Origin: BACL27 sp964203235
Lineage (GTDB): Bacteria; Actinomycetota; Acidimicrobiia; Acidimicrobiales; Ilumatobacteraceae
Direction of reading: 5' to 3'
DNA length: 64,000 bases
Assembly (NCBI GenBank): GCA_964203235.1
Contig: CAXNLE010000002.1
Location: 62,001-126,000 of the forward strand
The position numbers were made by a program, and so were the translations under genes. The notes under the pieces are model-generated. The model was not told the origin of the DNA. It saw only the letters and a list, made by a program, of their open reading frames with translations, and searched no databases. Of this stretch, positions 26,201 to 34,590 are shown in pieces; positions within the stretch are counted from its first letter, which is position 1; each line of letters opens with the position of its first letter.

Positions 26201-29200
26201 TCAGAAACTGATTCAGAAACAAGGTTGCGACCTAGTCCTTCCCGTAATTTTAATATGGTGGGATAAGTGATTGAACTAATCAATACATCACGGTCTTCAG
26301 CCAACCATGGTCGCAGGGTTTCAACGTAAAAATCTGCAAAATGCTTAGCGAATATTTCTTTGGCGTCTTCTACTTTTCTTCCGAGTTCTAGAAGCATTTT
26401 CGCCGACCGCACAAACTCAGCTTCATTCTTTGGTGCAAATTTGGCATTCACAATTTCTTCTAATGACCGTCGACGATTCTCTTTGAATTTCAATAAAGCG
26501 AAATCGATATCCGCATTGACCCATGGGCGAAATTTGAGAAATAGTCCTTCCCCGAAAACCAGGATCGCCTCTTTGCAGAATTTCTGAGATTCTTGAGCAA
26601 GTGGAAGTATCTCTTTCAAGGACATGAACAGAAGACGATCATCTTTGGCGATTGCGTGAGCTCCCAATAACTCACGCAAAGCCAGAGATTTCTTCTTCCT
26701 AGTAAGAATGCCTGCATCTAATGCATCTTTAAAAAGTAATTCAACATTCAACAAGTCTTCACGTTGAAGCAGATCTAGCGAAATATTAGGAGAGTGAGGA
26801 GAGGCTTTTCTCTGAATTTCCCAAGCATTGTTAATGAGTTGTTCGAACTTCTGGGTTTCTGAAACAGACTCATATGTCAGAATCGCTTGTTCTAAATCTG
26901 GCATAGATTTTGTGTCAAGTAAATCTATTGAAATATCTTTTCGAACTTTTGCTGCTTCTGCTTCTACAAATTTCCAATTTTCCACAACAGCAACTAATCG
27001 CTCATCGTTATTGACTTGATCAACTTCGGCGAGTGACTGATTTATGGCTCCTAAATCATCTCTGTGTAAAAAATCTTCAGAAATGATCGCCCTATATTGA
27101 TTCATATCTACTGAAAGACTTTTGCACTCATCAATAAATTCATTAATAATTTGTCTCGTCATTTGCTTATCTGATGGCAAATTTCGATCAGATTGGGGTG
27201 GTCCTTGCGAGAAATTACTAAGTAAAGAAAGCGATGGCAAATATTCCTTTGTGTATAAATCAACTAATAGTGCCAGAGATTCAAAAGATTCAATATCAAA
27301 TAGACTCATTTTGTCTGTCAGATCTTTGTCTATTAAATCCAAATTCGAAACCAAATAACCCAAGCCATCAATGACTTGGGTCAGGCGTTTCAGCGAAATA
27401 GCATCAAAGTCTTTAACTCCACTAAATCGCCATTGGTGTACTAGAGGATTTGGCACCAGTTCCAATGCATTTTCTAGTCGAACACCGACGTCACGAAGTA
27501 CTGGCCATGTCGTGGCAAAATCATCAATGAATTTCTGTGACAATTCAAAAACTTCACCACTACCTATATTTATTAGCTCCTCATTTGCGCTCCACACTGA
27601 GAAACCGCTTGCACCATTGTTGTGCAACGATGCTCTATATCGATCAATTGCATCTTCTTCTGCCTTTAATCGGAACGACAGATCATTCCAGAGCTGATCT
27701 TCAGGGTCTATCTTCTGATTTAGTGCGGATGTAAGTGAGTCGGAAATATTTTTTCTTATCTTTGTGTCAGAGTCACCCTTGGCATGCAGATTCAATGTAT
27801 ATCTGCCCAATCCATTCGCGTCCAGACGATCCTTAACAGCATTCAACGCAGTTTGTTTTTCTGCAACAAACAAAATTTTAAGATTATTTGCGATACAAGA
27901 AGCGAGGAGGTTGGAAATGGTTTGGGACTTACCTGTTCCTGGTGGGCCTTCCAGTCGAAAAGATTTTCTATCTAGTGCCCACTGGACCGCTAGGCGTTGG
28001 GAATCATCTGCCGCAATCGGCATATGTGGTTCAAGTCTCGGTTTAGATGGATCAGTAGTATTACCAAATGGAACATTTGAAGTTTCAGTCAAGTGCTTAA
28101 CCACAGGACTGATTTCGGTCATCTGCTTCCAGTTATCTTTGAAATCCTTCCAGAGCCTGAAAGTTGAATAATCAAAAACTCCTAATACCGCCCTTTGTTG
28201 CAAAGCGAAATTGTCTAGTTTGGCCTGTTTGAATCGTTTCTCAACTATCTGAAACATCTTGTCGAAATCAAGTCCCTTTTCTTCGAACTCCGGGTTGACT
28301 AGTTCTTGCAAATCAAGATTGTACGGAGCACGTTTCAATTTTTCGTGTAAACAGTAATTTGGAGTTACCTCTCCATTTGGATCAAGTCGAATTGTGTACG
28401 GAGAGCCCTTCCCACCTTCGAGGATCACCGGATATAAATACAACGGCGCACAGAAATCTTTGGGTTTTGAATTTCCTCTGAATTCAGTCTTTTCCGACCA
28501 AGAAACCGTACCAAGCGCCATATATAGCGAGTTGCTTCCTGTCATCAGAAATACTTCACTAGATTTCTTATTCAACTTCGATATCCCTCTAGCCAACAAT
28601 GATTCAAGTTCCATGATTTGATGATCCCGAGCTCGCTTGATTATTTCCGCATCAGATAACTGGGAAGGCAACTCTTTAGCCCTAAAACGCTTAAGTTCGT
28701 CTTCGGCTATCCGGTGAATTCCATTCATCTTTGTATAGCTCGGATAAACCAAACGAAGTTTATTCTTATTCCATTTAGTAAATTCGTCAATAGATACCCC
28801 GTTGTGAGTCCACTCGAAGGGCAGTGAAGCCCCACTTACAATCGGTATCTTTGTTTTTGGGGTATACAAAAGATCATCTAATTCGCCAAGCGCCCCAATT
28901 GGCAAATCAAATTCCAACATCTGACTACCCTTAATTTTTAATAGAGGATTAGTGGCGCCAAGGTTTAAGAGTGACGCCATCCACTGACGAACTCGCGGTG
29001 GAATCGCACGCTCTTCGGCAGATATCGACTTGTCTTCAAGTTCGTAATCAGTTTGTTCATTCTCATAAATAGGGTTCTCTGCATCTCGTGAGTGATCCAC
29101 CAAAGCTGGCAGCCCAAAACCGTGAAGTGGTACTTCAGCAAGCGATACTGGTGGGGTAATTCCACTTTTCCATGCTTTACTTATAATCACAATTGATTCG

Positions 29201-30228
29201 AGGTCCACATCATTCTTTATGGAAAACCCATTTTGTTTGCTGCATGCTTCATGAAATGTTTGGAAATCTGCCGTCGTTGATGTTGTCTCTACTGGCTGAA
29301 TATGATTATTTTGAAGTAATTCTTGAATAATTGCGTAATCAGATAGTTTGTGGAGAACCGAACCAGTCCTTTGGATCAAAAATTCAACTGAATTTTCCGA
29401 ATTTAAACCACTTCCAAGTACACGACCTGTGAAGTAGCCAGAAAATGCATGCCCCTTGGTCAGAAATAGAACTGGTTCAAGACCAACTTGCGCAAAACAC
29501 GCAGCCATCAAAACCGCAGTGTCAAGACATGTACCGCAATGTTCATTTTTTATTTGCGAAGGTGTACGAATTTTCTGCGCATTTTCAAAGTAGCCCTGGG
29601 GATTGCTGTATGCATATTTGAATGACGACATTGCGTCGTAAACCGCGTGTGCAATTTGGTGAACTCTCTCTGGTCCCGACTGGTAGCCCTGAGTTGAAGA
29701 ACTTCCTGTGCGCTTTTCGAGGAGACTTCTTGCTTCTTTCACCACTTCAGAGACGAACGGATCCGACGGTAGAACAAATGCAGCGAACACCTCAGCGAAC
29801 TCTGGTTCATGACGCCACTCATTTGGCGCTAACAGTTCAATATTTTGCTGGGCTTGAGCAATGGCGATACCAGTGTCCGCGTCCATAATTTCTACGATTA
29901 CAACACCGCTTACCTTCTCTCGGAGACGTCCAAGAAGTGCATAATTGATGCTGAAAGGTACTTTGTCCCAATGCAGTGACTCGCCAATTTTCGCCCCACG
30001 CGCTTCAATTGGTAATTTTCTACCTTCCCACGTTTCTGCAACTTTCTCGGGTAAAGGGAAATCAAAACTGACTCGGGGGAAAACCGAGTAGTCACGATCC
30101 AGTTGTTGACCACTTTGTTTAACATAAATCCCTTTGATAATTGGACGGCGCGTACCTGCATACGCGTATGACCATCGCCTGTCGCTAAGTATCTCTATAG
30201 AAAGCTCCATGGCTTCAATTTTCCCCAT
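23212..30228 (-). CDS. giant transglutaminase-like / DUF4011 / SF1 helicase / REase-fold protein
   Basis: The product is 2338 aa. The order is as follows. A transglutaminase-like domain lies near residues 190-270 (NEHCGTCLDTAVLMAACF then KGHAFSGYF, Cys and His present). A DUF4011-type segment lies near 410-440 (ASLLNLGATNPLLKIKG). Walker A EGPPGTGKSQTISNLL lies near 760. A long coiled insert covers about 870-1580. DEAS-box LVIFDEASQVRTS lies near 1650 and the helicase C-domain ending NVAVTRAQNEMIVFAS near 1945. A Vsr/MTES_1575-like endonuclease domain lies near 2010-2090 (LRVDIAARK, AIMVDDTCWAE, LGWKKVMRIWLPAWL), followed by a unique tail. Such proteins are known in phage-defence islands. ATG 30210 (with GGGGA upstream) is an alternative start. 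Confidence 0.88.
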   Translation of the reverse strand: MGKIEAMELSIEILSDRRWSYAYAGTRRPIIKGIYVKQSGQQLDRDYSVFPRVSFDFPLPEKVAETWEGRKLPIEARGAKIGESLHWDKVPFSINYALLGRLREKVSGVVIVEIMDADTGIAIAQAQQNIELLAPNEWRHEPEFAEVFAAFVLPSDPFVSEVVKEARSLLEKRTGSSSTQGYQSGPERVHQIAHAVYDAMSSFKYAYSNPQGYFENAQKIRTPSQIKNEHCGTCLDTAVLMAACFAQVGLEPVLFLTKGHAFSGYFTGRVLGSGLNSENSVEFLIQRTGSVLHKLSDYAIIQELLQNNHIQPVETTSTTADFQTFHEACSKQNGFSIKNDVDLESIVIISKAWKSGITPPVSLAEVPLHGFGLPALVDHSRDAENPIYENEQTDYELEDKSISAEERAIPPRVRQWMASLLNLGATNPLLKIKGSQMLEFDLPIGALGELDDLLYTPKTKIPIVSGASLPFEWTHNGVSIDEFTKWNKNKLRLVYPSYTKMNGIHRIAEDELKRFRAKELPSQLSDAEIIKRARDHQIMELESLLARGISKLNKKSSEVFLMTGSNSLYMALGTVSWSEKTEFRGNSKPKDFCAPLYLYPVILEGGKGSPYTIRLDPNGEVTPNYCLHEKLKRAPYNLDLQELVNPEFEEKGLDFDKMFQIVEKRFKQAKLDNFALQQRAVLGVFDYSTFRLWKDFKDNWKQMTEISPVVKHLTETSNVPFGNTTDPSKPRLEPHMPIAADDSQRLAVQWALDRKSFRLEGPPGTGKSQTISNLLASCIANNLKILFVAEKQTALNAVKDRLDANGLGRYTLNLHAKGDSDTKIRKNISDSLTSALNQKIDPEDQLWNDLSFRLKAEEDAIDRYRASLHNNGASGFSVWSANEELINIGSGEVFELSQKFIDDFATTWPVLRDVGVRLENALELVPNPLVHQWRFSGVKDFDAISLKRLTQVIDGLGYLVSNLDLIDKDLTDKMSLFDIESFESLALLVDLYTKEYLPSLSLLSNFSQGPPQSDRNLPSDKQMTRQIINEFIDECKSLSVDMNQYRAIISEDFLHRDDLGAINQSLAEVDQVNNDERLVAVVENWKFVEAEAAKVRKDISIDLLDTKSMPDLEQAILTYESVSETQKFEQLINNAWEIQRKASPHSPNISLDLLQREDLLNVELLFKDALDAGILTRKKKSLALRELLGAHAIAKDDRLLFMSLKEILPLAQESQKFCKEAILVFGEGLFLKFRPWVNADIDFALLKFKENRRRSLEEIVNAKFAPKNEAEFVRSAKMLLELGRKVEDAKEIFAKHFADFYVETLRPWLAEDRDVLISSITYPTILKLREGLGRNLVSESVSDFDLILIVRGMLEIASKSEVLSETLSTKILPGFRRSFRPFLEDDVSEIVEVIGLMRDLRIVVSDKELELLSEFVEVASGTDSVQLFSKIRPLWMQFVEILGLSDGQVKQWFGDRNLLQVIRSEFPALRRDAGANDNYLELSRWTTFSNALIDLEQLGLKEQALDISNLKKDVNSVLSDVRRSVISGALRARMQEGNLDRFDRKVHERRIATFEVALKETQSILKRRIPGLVAQRRLSRMLPTGKEGGATQDLLRGLKPSRGEKTPIRDLVSKYGKALSDAMPCFLMSPDSVATLIPVGSIEFDLVIFDEASQVRTSHAVGALGRGKAGIVVGDSRQMPPSNTFSSNSGVYITDDDEDNGNEFEDLDEVETDESAIDMAVKPVAARDAESILTEFEESKFPDLQLLCHYRSKDEVLISFSNTYIYDQPMLTFPSIKGEGSTALKFVHVIDGHFERDPKIPAHKFAGNPIEVKLLRTNFKEAEQIVGEVVSRLRDPIRRARRESDPSKAAESIIVVTFNIQQLVLITEMFKAVDSELFDNATRWTQSDDESEMQYPPQLKVRNLENVQGDEAETVIFSVAFSKTSEGKFPLNWGPVTAIGGDRRLNVAVTRAQNEMIVFASFLPDEMKSGGKTLSPNALMVYNFLRLAYEGPKKAGDLGISVKSSPQIERIASSLRTLGYEAQTQLGLSSLRVDIAARKPGSSDWELAIMVDDTCWAERGSAFQRELLPKQVLPALGWKKVMRIWLPAWLNNPEEVLAEIEAFFSGQFVEETEPEIDLTPATTEQAMSITENEQLNSTNGGVPMPVSLFEVFTPFVADPTNWQSLIDEALVDKTALISITKLFTAILSAEAPIQSDRFAKIVCKSLGYGRIVPDRINQVLSLVPKKQIKKDLLGLFIWNSNDDPQNWLKYRTSLGESSRNHEEISSKEYVNALIDIVQRAHSFGYEDAIKAVAEIFGFKRVTLDVRTSISLSFKNGIKEKRIQLIDGEFISIPSDIAK

Positions 30229-30357
30229 TCATAAGCCCAAACTAGCCCACAAACTAATTTCAAACAACTTGCGACATCTCCCCATAGAAGGATTCATCTC
30301 AATTCAACTTTGGATAGCGCATTTCAAAAAGTGGTCGGAAGTCTCTATTCTTGACTT

Positions 30358-31349
30358 ATGACTCACTTCAACAGAGTGGTACTGCTAGATCCACCCCAAA
30401 GCAAAGTCCAAGAGGAAATAGATAAATTTCAATCTGCACACGAATCAAGTTTTGCTCTGCACGATGTAGCGAAGCGGAACCTTCTAGAAAGTTCTTTTGA
30501 TTTTACGGATCCCTTTCCGCGCGTTGAATCTCATGGAAAGTACTTATTCGGAGAATTTGCCACGCCAACAAGTTTGGTTGACGGTAGAGACTTATTCCTC
30601 ACTGTGCACTTTGTGGTGTCGTTTAACCACGGTCTAGCAATTTTTCGTTCACCTGATGAGGGTTCAACTGAAAAAGAAGTGCACTCAATACCCAATATCC
30701 CCATCAAGAATCATCAGAATCTGGTGGCAGGTTTATTCTTAATTTGATCGAGTACATAGTTTTGGATTACGAAGAGAAAATAGCCAAAGTACATGACCGA
30801 ATTGATGACGATCTACTAACAATTACTAACCAATTTGTCAATCATCGAAAAAATGTTACGAAGATTGATATCAATAGATATTACAACTCTGCATCGCTTT
30901 TTAATATTGATATTTTAGGTTGTAAGTCGTCGATAGAAGGAATGCTTCAGGTGCTTAGTGAAATTGCGTCTGACAAAATTGATCTAAAAATTAGTAATGA
31001 AACCGGTGTTCTAGAAATGTTTACACAAGATCTAGAAATTGAGATGAGTGATTTGCATATTCGCATGCGCCACCTGAAATCGTTGCGCAACAATCTTGAA
31101 GAAACTCTGAAAATAACTTTCAAGAAATTCGAAAAAATTGAAGACTTACGTCAGACACGCGCCAGTCATAATATGACGGCGATTGCCTCAATTATGTTGC
31201 TTCCATCTTTTCTTGTTGGATTTTTTGGACAAAACTTCAAGGTGAGTGATGAATTGAATTTTCATTCGGGTTGGCTGGTTTCGCTTGGACTAATCATTGC
31301 CGTTTCAATCGCTCAGATCATCTTTTTCCGTCGTAAGAATTGGCTGTAA
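30358..31349 (+). pseudogene. CorA-like divalent-cation transporter, split by a frameshift
   Basis: Frame 1 (ATG 30358 to TGA 30747, 129 aa) is a CorA-like cytoplasmic N-terminal domain (TVHFVVSFNHGLAIFRSP). The rest continues in the -1 frame to 31349 with the long helix, two transmembrane segments and the basic end FFRRKNWL. The two frames overlap by only 4 nt at TTGA (30744-30747). This could be a one-base indel, an assembly error or coupled translation from TTG. The pore motif normally read GMN is GQN here (FFGQNF), closer to divergent CorA/ZntB relatives. TATTCT 6 nt before the first ATG suggests a leaderless promoter. Intact function is doubtful. Confidence 0.75.
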
Positions 31350-31445
31350 ATTAACTGAAATTGACGCTGCAATTTAGTGTTTGATAATTAAGGATTTATA
31401 TTTATTCATTGTCTTATAGGTGGAAACAAAAGGAAAAGAGGAAGT

Positions 31446-32007
31446 ATGAAAGAAGAGAACACGAGTTCGGTGCCGAAGAAGGAAAAAATACATCCGGCTT
31501 GGCAGCCAACGGGGTTGGTTCAAAAGTCGTTTAATCTGGCGGCCGAGAGACATTCATTACAAACGCGAAAAGGTGGGAATATCCCCTACCTGTCACACTT
31601 GCTTGCGGTGAGCGCCCTTGTTACTGAAAATGGTGGCAGCGAGTTTCAAGCCTCGGGCGCACTTTTACACGATGTACTTGAAGACACAAACACTAAGGAA
31701 GATGAGCTCATTGCACTTGTTGGTGAAGAAGTCACATCCGTTGTTGTTGCTTGCGCATAAGTCAAGTGATGATCCATCCTTATTAGTTACCCTCGCCGAC
31801 AAACTTCATAATGCACAGTCATGCGTCAACGAATACCCTGAAGATTCAGAAGAGCGAGCAAAGTACTGGACAAAATTTAACGCAGGCTACGACTTGCAAA
31901 AATACTGGTACACCAACCTCTACCGAGGACTCTCTGCCAAAGGTACTCTCCCTGAACCACTTCTCAAACGACTAGAGGTTGCAGTGAATATACTTTTCAA
32001 TTCTTAG
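31446..32007 (+). pseudogene. RelA/SpoT-like HD-domain hydrolase with internal deletion and frameshift
   Basis: The 5' frame (ATG 31446 to TAA 31760) contains ERHSLQTRKGGNIPYLSHLL and ALLHDVLEDT, the His and His-Asp metal ligands of a (p)ppGpp-hydrolase-type HD domain. After VVVACA the frame stops. The homologous 3' half (LLVTLADKLHNAQ then a YWYTNLYRGL helix) continues in the +1 frame to 32007. The stretch usually found between them in small HD proteins (about 15-20 residues, with a 'WRERKEAY' type helix) is absent, so a real deletion accompanies the shift. An AAAAGAGGAAGT ribosome site precedes the ATG. Confidence 0.75.
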
Positions 32008-32181
32008 TCCTTTTCAGATTTCGAATTGGTTTCTTAGTGCCGATTTTACGGCGTTATTCTAAATTGATCGTTTTGCAGGCAATCTCTAACTTAGACAAAC
32101 TTTGACACAAAGCAAAACATCGTCTATGCAAGAGTTGGCGACCACAAAAACTGTGCAACACCTATGAGATACAGTTTTAGT

Positions 32182-32270
32182 TGTAATCATCCAGACGATC
32201 TGAGGGGCTTGGCCCGTTGAAGATCACCAACCGATTTCAAGTCGGTGGTAACGCCAAGAACGATGAGGAG
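32182..32270 (+). ncRNA. 88-nt structured leader, copy 1
   Basis: Almost identical to 34498-34586. The outer stem pairs CTTGGC (32208-32213) and GTT with AAC and GCCAAG (32253-32258), with a CC bulge. The inner stem pairs ACCAACCGA (32226-32234) with TCGGTGGT (32242-32249). The conserved sequence continues to the ribosome site GAGGAG, 5 nt before the ATG at 32276. It behaves like a cis-regulatory RNA (riboswitch, protein-binding leader or thermosensor). I do not recognise a known class. Confidence 0.7.
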
Positions 32271-32275
32271 AAATA

Positions 32276-32962
32276 ATGAATAGCAAAATAAAGCAAGAAG
32301 TGTTGACTCACCTCGAGTCGCTAATCAACGAGCGCATCATTGATGTGTTCGGTGCATACACAAATGACAAGTGGAGGAATTTCACAAGTAATCTTGTCAA
32401 AAAAGACCCAACGACACTCGCCAGTGAGATCGCTGAAGCAGTGTCGAAAGGTGTCACTGATGCACTGACCAATGATGAAAAATGGCCGAATGGCTGCAGC
32501 ACTCCAACCCGACTAAATGAGATCATTCTTCTACCTGAACAGGTTGCACGAATTATTAATTGTTGTTGGTATATGAATGCTGCACAATTCACTCAACTCA
32601 TTTGTGAACGCATGTGGTTTCCGGGTTGGACATACGATTGGGTTTTAAAGCAACTCGGTCGAACAGGCGCACGAGTTCAAGACTCTAAAATATTCAACGG
32701 CATGAGCGTTGCCGAAGGCCTTGATTTTGTGCTCATTCGACGCGACGGCTCAGGAGTCACCGTATTTAACGATGGCCGAGAGGTAGTCACAAAAGCTCTT
32801 GTGGTTAAAGAGCAGTGCCCCGTGACTGCAACTCGAGTGGGTAAGCCTAAAGAAATGTATGGCGCATACATGTCGGCCGAAGAACTCGAGGAGCGCATCG
32901 CCGCCAAAGCCAAGGCAAAAGCAAAAGCCACGGCAAAAGCCAAGAAGAAAAACAATGAGTGA
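32276..32962 (+). CDS. 228-aa protein with Lys/Ala tail, downstream of structured leader
   Basis: No known family is recognised. The core (residues 1-195) has a Trp/Cys-containing stretch IINCCWYMNAAQFTQLICER and a beta-rich end. The C-terminus is a repetitive KAKAKAKATAKAKKK tail of the kind found in nucleic-acid-binding proteins. GAGGAG sits at the end of the structured leader. The stop overlaps the ATG of the next small gene. Confidence 0.65.
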   Translation: MNSKIKQEVLTHLESLINERIIDVFGAYTNDKWRNFTSNLVKKDPTTLASEIAEAVSKGVTDALTNDEKWPNGCSTPTRLNEIILLPEQVARIINCCWYMNAAQFTQLICERMWFPGWTYDWVLKQLGRTGARVQDSKIFNGMSVAEGLDFVLIRRDGSGVTVFNDGREVVTKALVVKEQCPVTATRVGKPKEMYGAYMSAEELEERIAAKAKAKAKATAKAKKKNNE

Positions 32963-33107
32963 CCATAACTTGAATGACCGTGTGTATGTTCGTGTGCCTA
33001 AGCCATTAGATGAGATGACACCAGAAGAAATACATGAGTTCGCCGAAGATACTTACAAACAGATCATGAAACTTATGCGCGGCGGCGAAGACACTGATGA
33101 AAAGTAA
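32955..33107 (+). CDS. 50-aa acidic small protein
   Basis: It starts at ATG 32955 overlapping the previous gene's stop by 8 nt; a longer in-frame reading back to 32859 would overlap that gene's Lys tail and is less likely. The sequence is helical and acidic (LDEMTPEEIHEFAEDTYKQI). It is probably translationally coupled. The function is unknown. Confidence 0.5.
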   Translation: MSDHNLNDRVYVRVPKPLDEMTPEEIHEFAEDTYKQIMKLMRGGEDTDEK

Positions 33108-33134
33108 TTTATCCACCAACAGAAAGCAGGATAA

Positions 33135-33581
33135 ATGGTTAAGAGTTCAATGACTTTGGACGAACTACTTGAGATTCTCGATGATCTCTTATGTGAATAT
33201 GAAGTGCACCAAAACTCAGAAACGTTATTTTGTGGTATTCGGTGCGACCTGTTTGACGCCGATTTCGTCATCTTGCCATGGGGGCCAGGGCCGTTCTACG
33301 ACAATTTCACTTTCGAGACTATTCGCGTACCAGAGCTTGACCCCGAGGCAATGTGCACGCTTTTCAACAAACAGTACCCCTTTGCCACAGCCACACCGCT
33401 TGATCTCAACGAAGATAACGAAGATGACGACACGAGTGACATCGTCATTGCAATTCGTAAACAAGTTTCAATTGAAGGAGGTGTAAGCGACGAATTCCTC
33501 CGCAATACGCTCGAACTCTGGGCCGGGTTGTTGCTTAATACCGAGGGATTCTTTGAAGGTAAACCCGCCGAAACTGAATGA
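33135..33581 (+). CDS. YbjN/TY-Chap-like small acidic protein
   Basis: The product is 148 aa and strongly acidic. The pattern VIAIRKQVSIEGGVSDEFLR near residues 105-125, followed by a helix LELWAGLLL, matches the C-terminal half of YbjN/type III chaperone-fold domains. The N-terminal helix (TLDELLEILDDLLCEYEV) and central strands also fit. It is likely a protein-binding or chaperone-type module. It lies 27 nt downstream of the 50-aa gene and may be in the same transcript that starts with the leader at 32182. Confidence 0.55.
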   Translation: MVKSSMTLDELLEILDDLLCEYEVHQNSETLFCGIRCDLFDADFVILPWGPGPFYDNFTFETIRVPELDPEAMCTLFNKQYPFATATPLDLNEDNEDDDTSDIVIAIRKQVSIEGGVSDEFLRNTLELWAGLLLNTEGFFEGKPAETE

Positions 33582-33662
33582 TTCACTAACTGTTCAAAGT
33601 TTTCACGAATTGTTGAACTAATTCTCACGGATACGAAATACCGATGGCGAACCAGCGAACTT

Positions 33663-33680
33663 ATACCTATATATGGGTAT
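33663..33680. promoter_or_regulatory. 18-bp palindrome copy between convergent genes
   Basis: ATACCTATATATGGGTAT differs by one base from ATACCTATATATAGGTAT. It is preceded by GCGAACTT as in the copies at 36311 and 55370. It lies between the stops at 33581 and 33701. Confidence 0.5.
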
Positions 33681-33700
33681 CTAAAACATCAAAGTTGGTC

Positions 33701-34465
33701 TTATTTGTTGATTGTTCCGTCTGGCATTGTTGCGTCAATCAGAATGACATCAGTCATTACCGCGTCTTTAAGATTGGCGCCTGTCAAGTTTGCCCTCGTG
33801 AGGTTCGTTTGCAGAGGTGGAGTTGCAAAGTCTCCACTAGCCAAAGAAGCGCCAGATAGGTTCGCATTTTTCAGATTTGCGCCGGTCAAGTTTGCGCCAT
33901 GCATAGATGCACGCGAGAGGTCTGTGGCAACCATCTCGGCATCAGTCATGTTTACGGCATCTAACATTGCGCCAACCAAAGTCGCACCAGACAGTGTTGA
34001 TTTCGTTAGATCTGCAAGCATCATAAATGCTTGGGTAAGGTTTGCGCTTCGTAGATTCGCATAAGACATTACGGCTTGGCCAAAGTTGGTCTGTGTGCAG
34101 TTTGCTGATGAGAAATTTGCACCAACAAGTTTTGCTTGCATAAGCGAGGCGCTTGTCAGATCTGCAAAAGACAGGTCAGCTTCGGTCAAATCAACACCGT
34201 TCATAACCGCGCCTTTTAGATTTGCGCCGGTCAAAATTGCGCCTGTCAGGTCTGCGCCAGACAAATCTGCGCCTTGAAGATCGGCGTTCGCCAAGTCTGC
34301 ATTCGGCGCGATCACATATCCATTAATGGTTAGTACTGGCTCGGCGGTTGTGGTTGTTGTGACAGCTTTTTCTGACGATTGCGAATCGCTGCTTGAACAA
34401 CTGATCAGCAATGTTGACGGCAATAAGAAAAGAAAAAACAGAGATGAAGTGCGTCGCATTGGCAT
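33701..34465 (-). CDS. pentapeptide-repeat lipoprotein
   Basis: The 254-aa protein has a lipoprotein signal (TSSLFFLFLLPSTLLISC, lipobox LISC with lipidated Cys near residue 23) and a Thr-rich spacer. About 190 residues of A(D/N)LxX pentapeptide repeats follow (for example ADLSGADLTGAILTGANL), forming a right-handed quadrilateral helix. It would be tethered outside the membrane. Pentapeptide proteins can mimic DNA or act as structural spacers; export argues against a gyrase-protection role. It is convergent with the YbjN-like gene and divergent from the leader/TY-Chap gene. Confidence 0.9.
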   Translation of the reverse strand: MPMRRTSSLFFLFLLPSTLLISCSSSDSQSSEKAVTTTTTAEPVLTINGYVIAPNADLANADLQGADLSGADLTGAILTGANLKGAVMNGVDLTEADLSFADLTSASLMQAKLVGANFSSANCTQTNFGQAVMSYANLRSANLTQAFMMLADLTKSTLSGATLVGAMLDAVNMTDAEMVATDLSRASMHGANLTGANLKNANLSGASLASGDFATPPLQTNLTRANLTGANLKDAVMTDVILIDATMPDGTINK

Positions 34466-34497
34466 ACCCTACAACACCGTTTATATATAGTGTCTTT

Positions 34498-34586
34498 TGT
34501 AATCATCCAGACGATCTGAGGGGCTTGGCCCGTTGAAGATCACCAACCGATTTCAAGTCGGTGGTAACGCCAAGAACGATGAGAGG
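34498..34586 (+). ncRNA. 88-nt structured leader, copy 2
   Basis: It is nearly base-for-base the same as 32182-32270, including both stems, and ends GATGAGAGGATAA directly at ATG 34591. The sequences upstream differ (TTATATATAGTG here, GATACAGTTTTAG there), so the duplicated unit is the transcribed leader rather than the promoter. The downstream genes are unrelated by eye, which argues for selection on or mobility of the leader itself. Confidence 0.7.
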
Positions 34587-34590
34587 ATAA

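Noticed and set aside
33705..34277. Plus-strand ORFs opposite the pentapeptide-repeat gene
   Set aside because: They are antisense products of the repeated codon pattern; the minus strand encodes a lipoprotein signal and regular pentapeptides.
32182..34586. Leader repeats as integron attC sites
   Set aside because: The required GTTRRRY/RYYYAAC core pair is absent and no integrase is visible.
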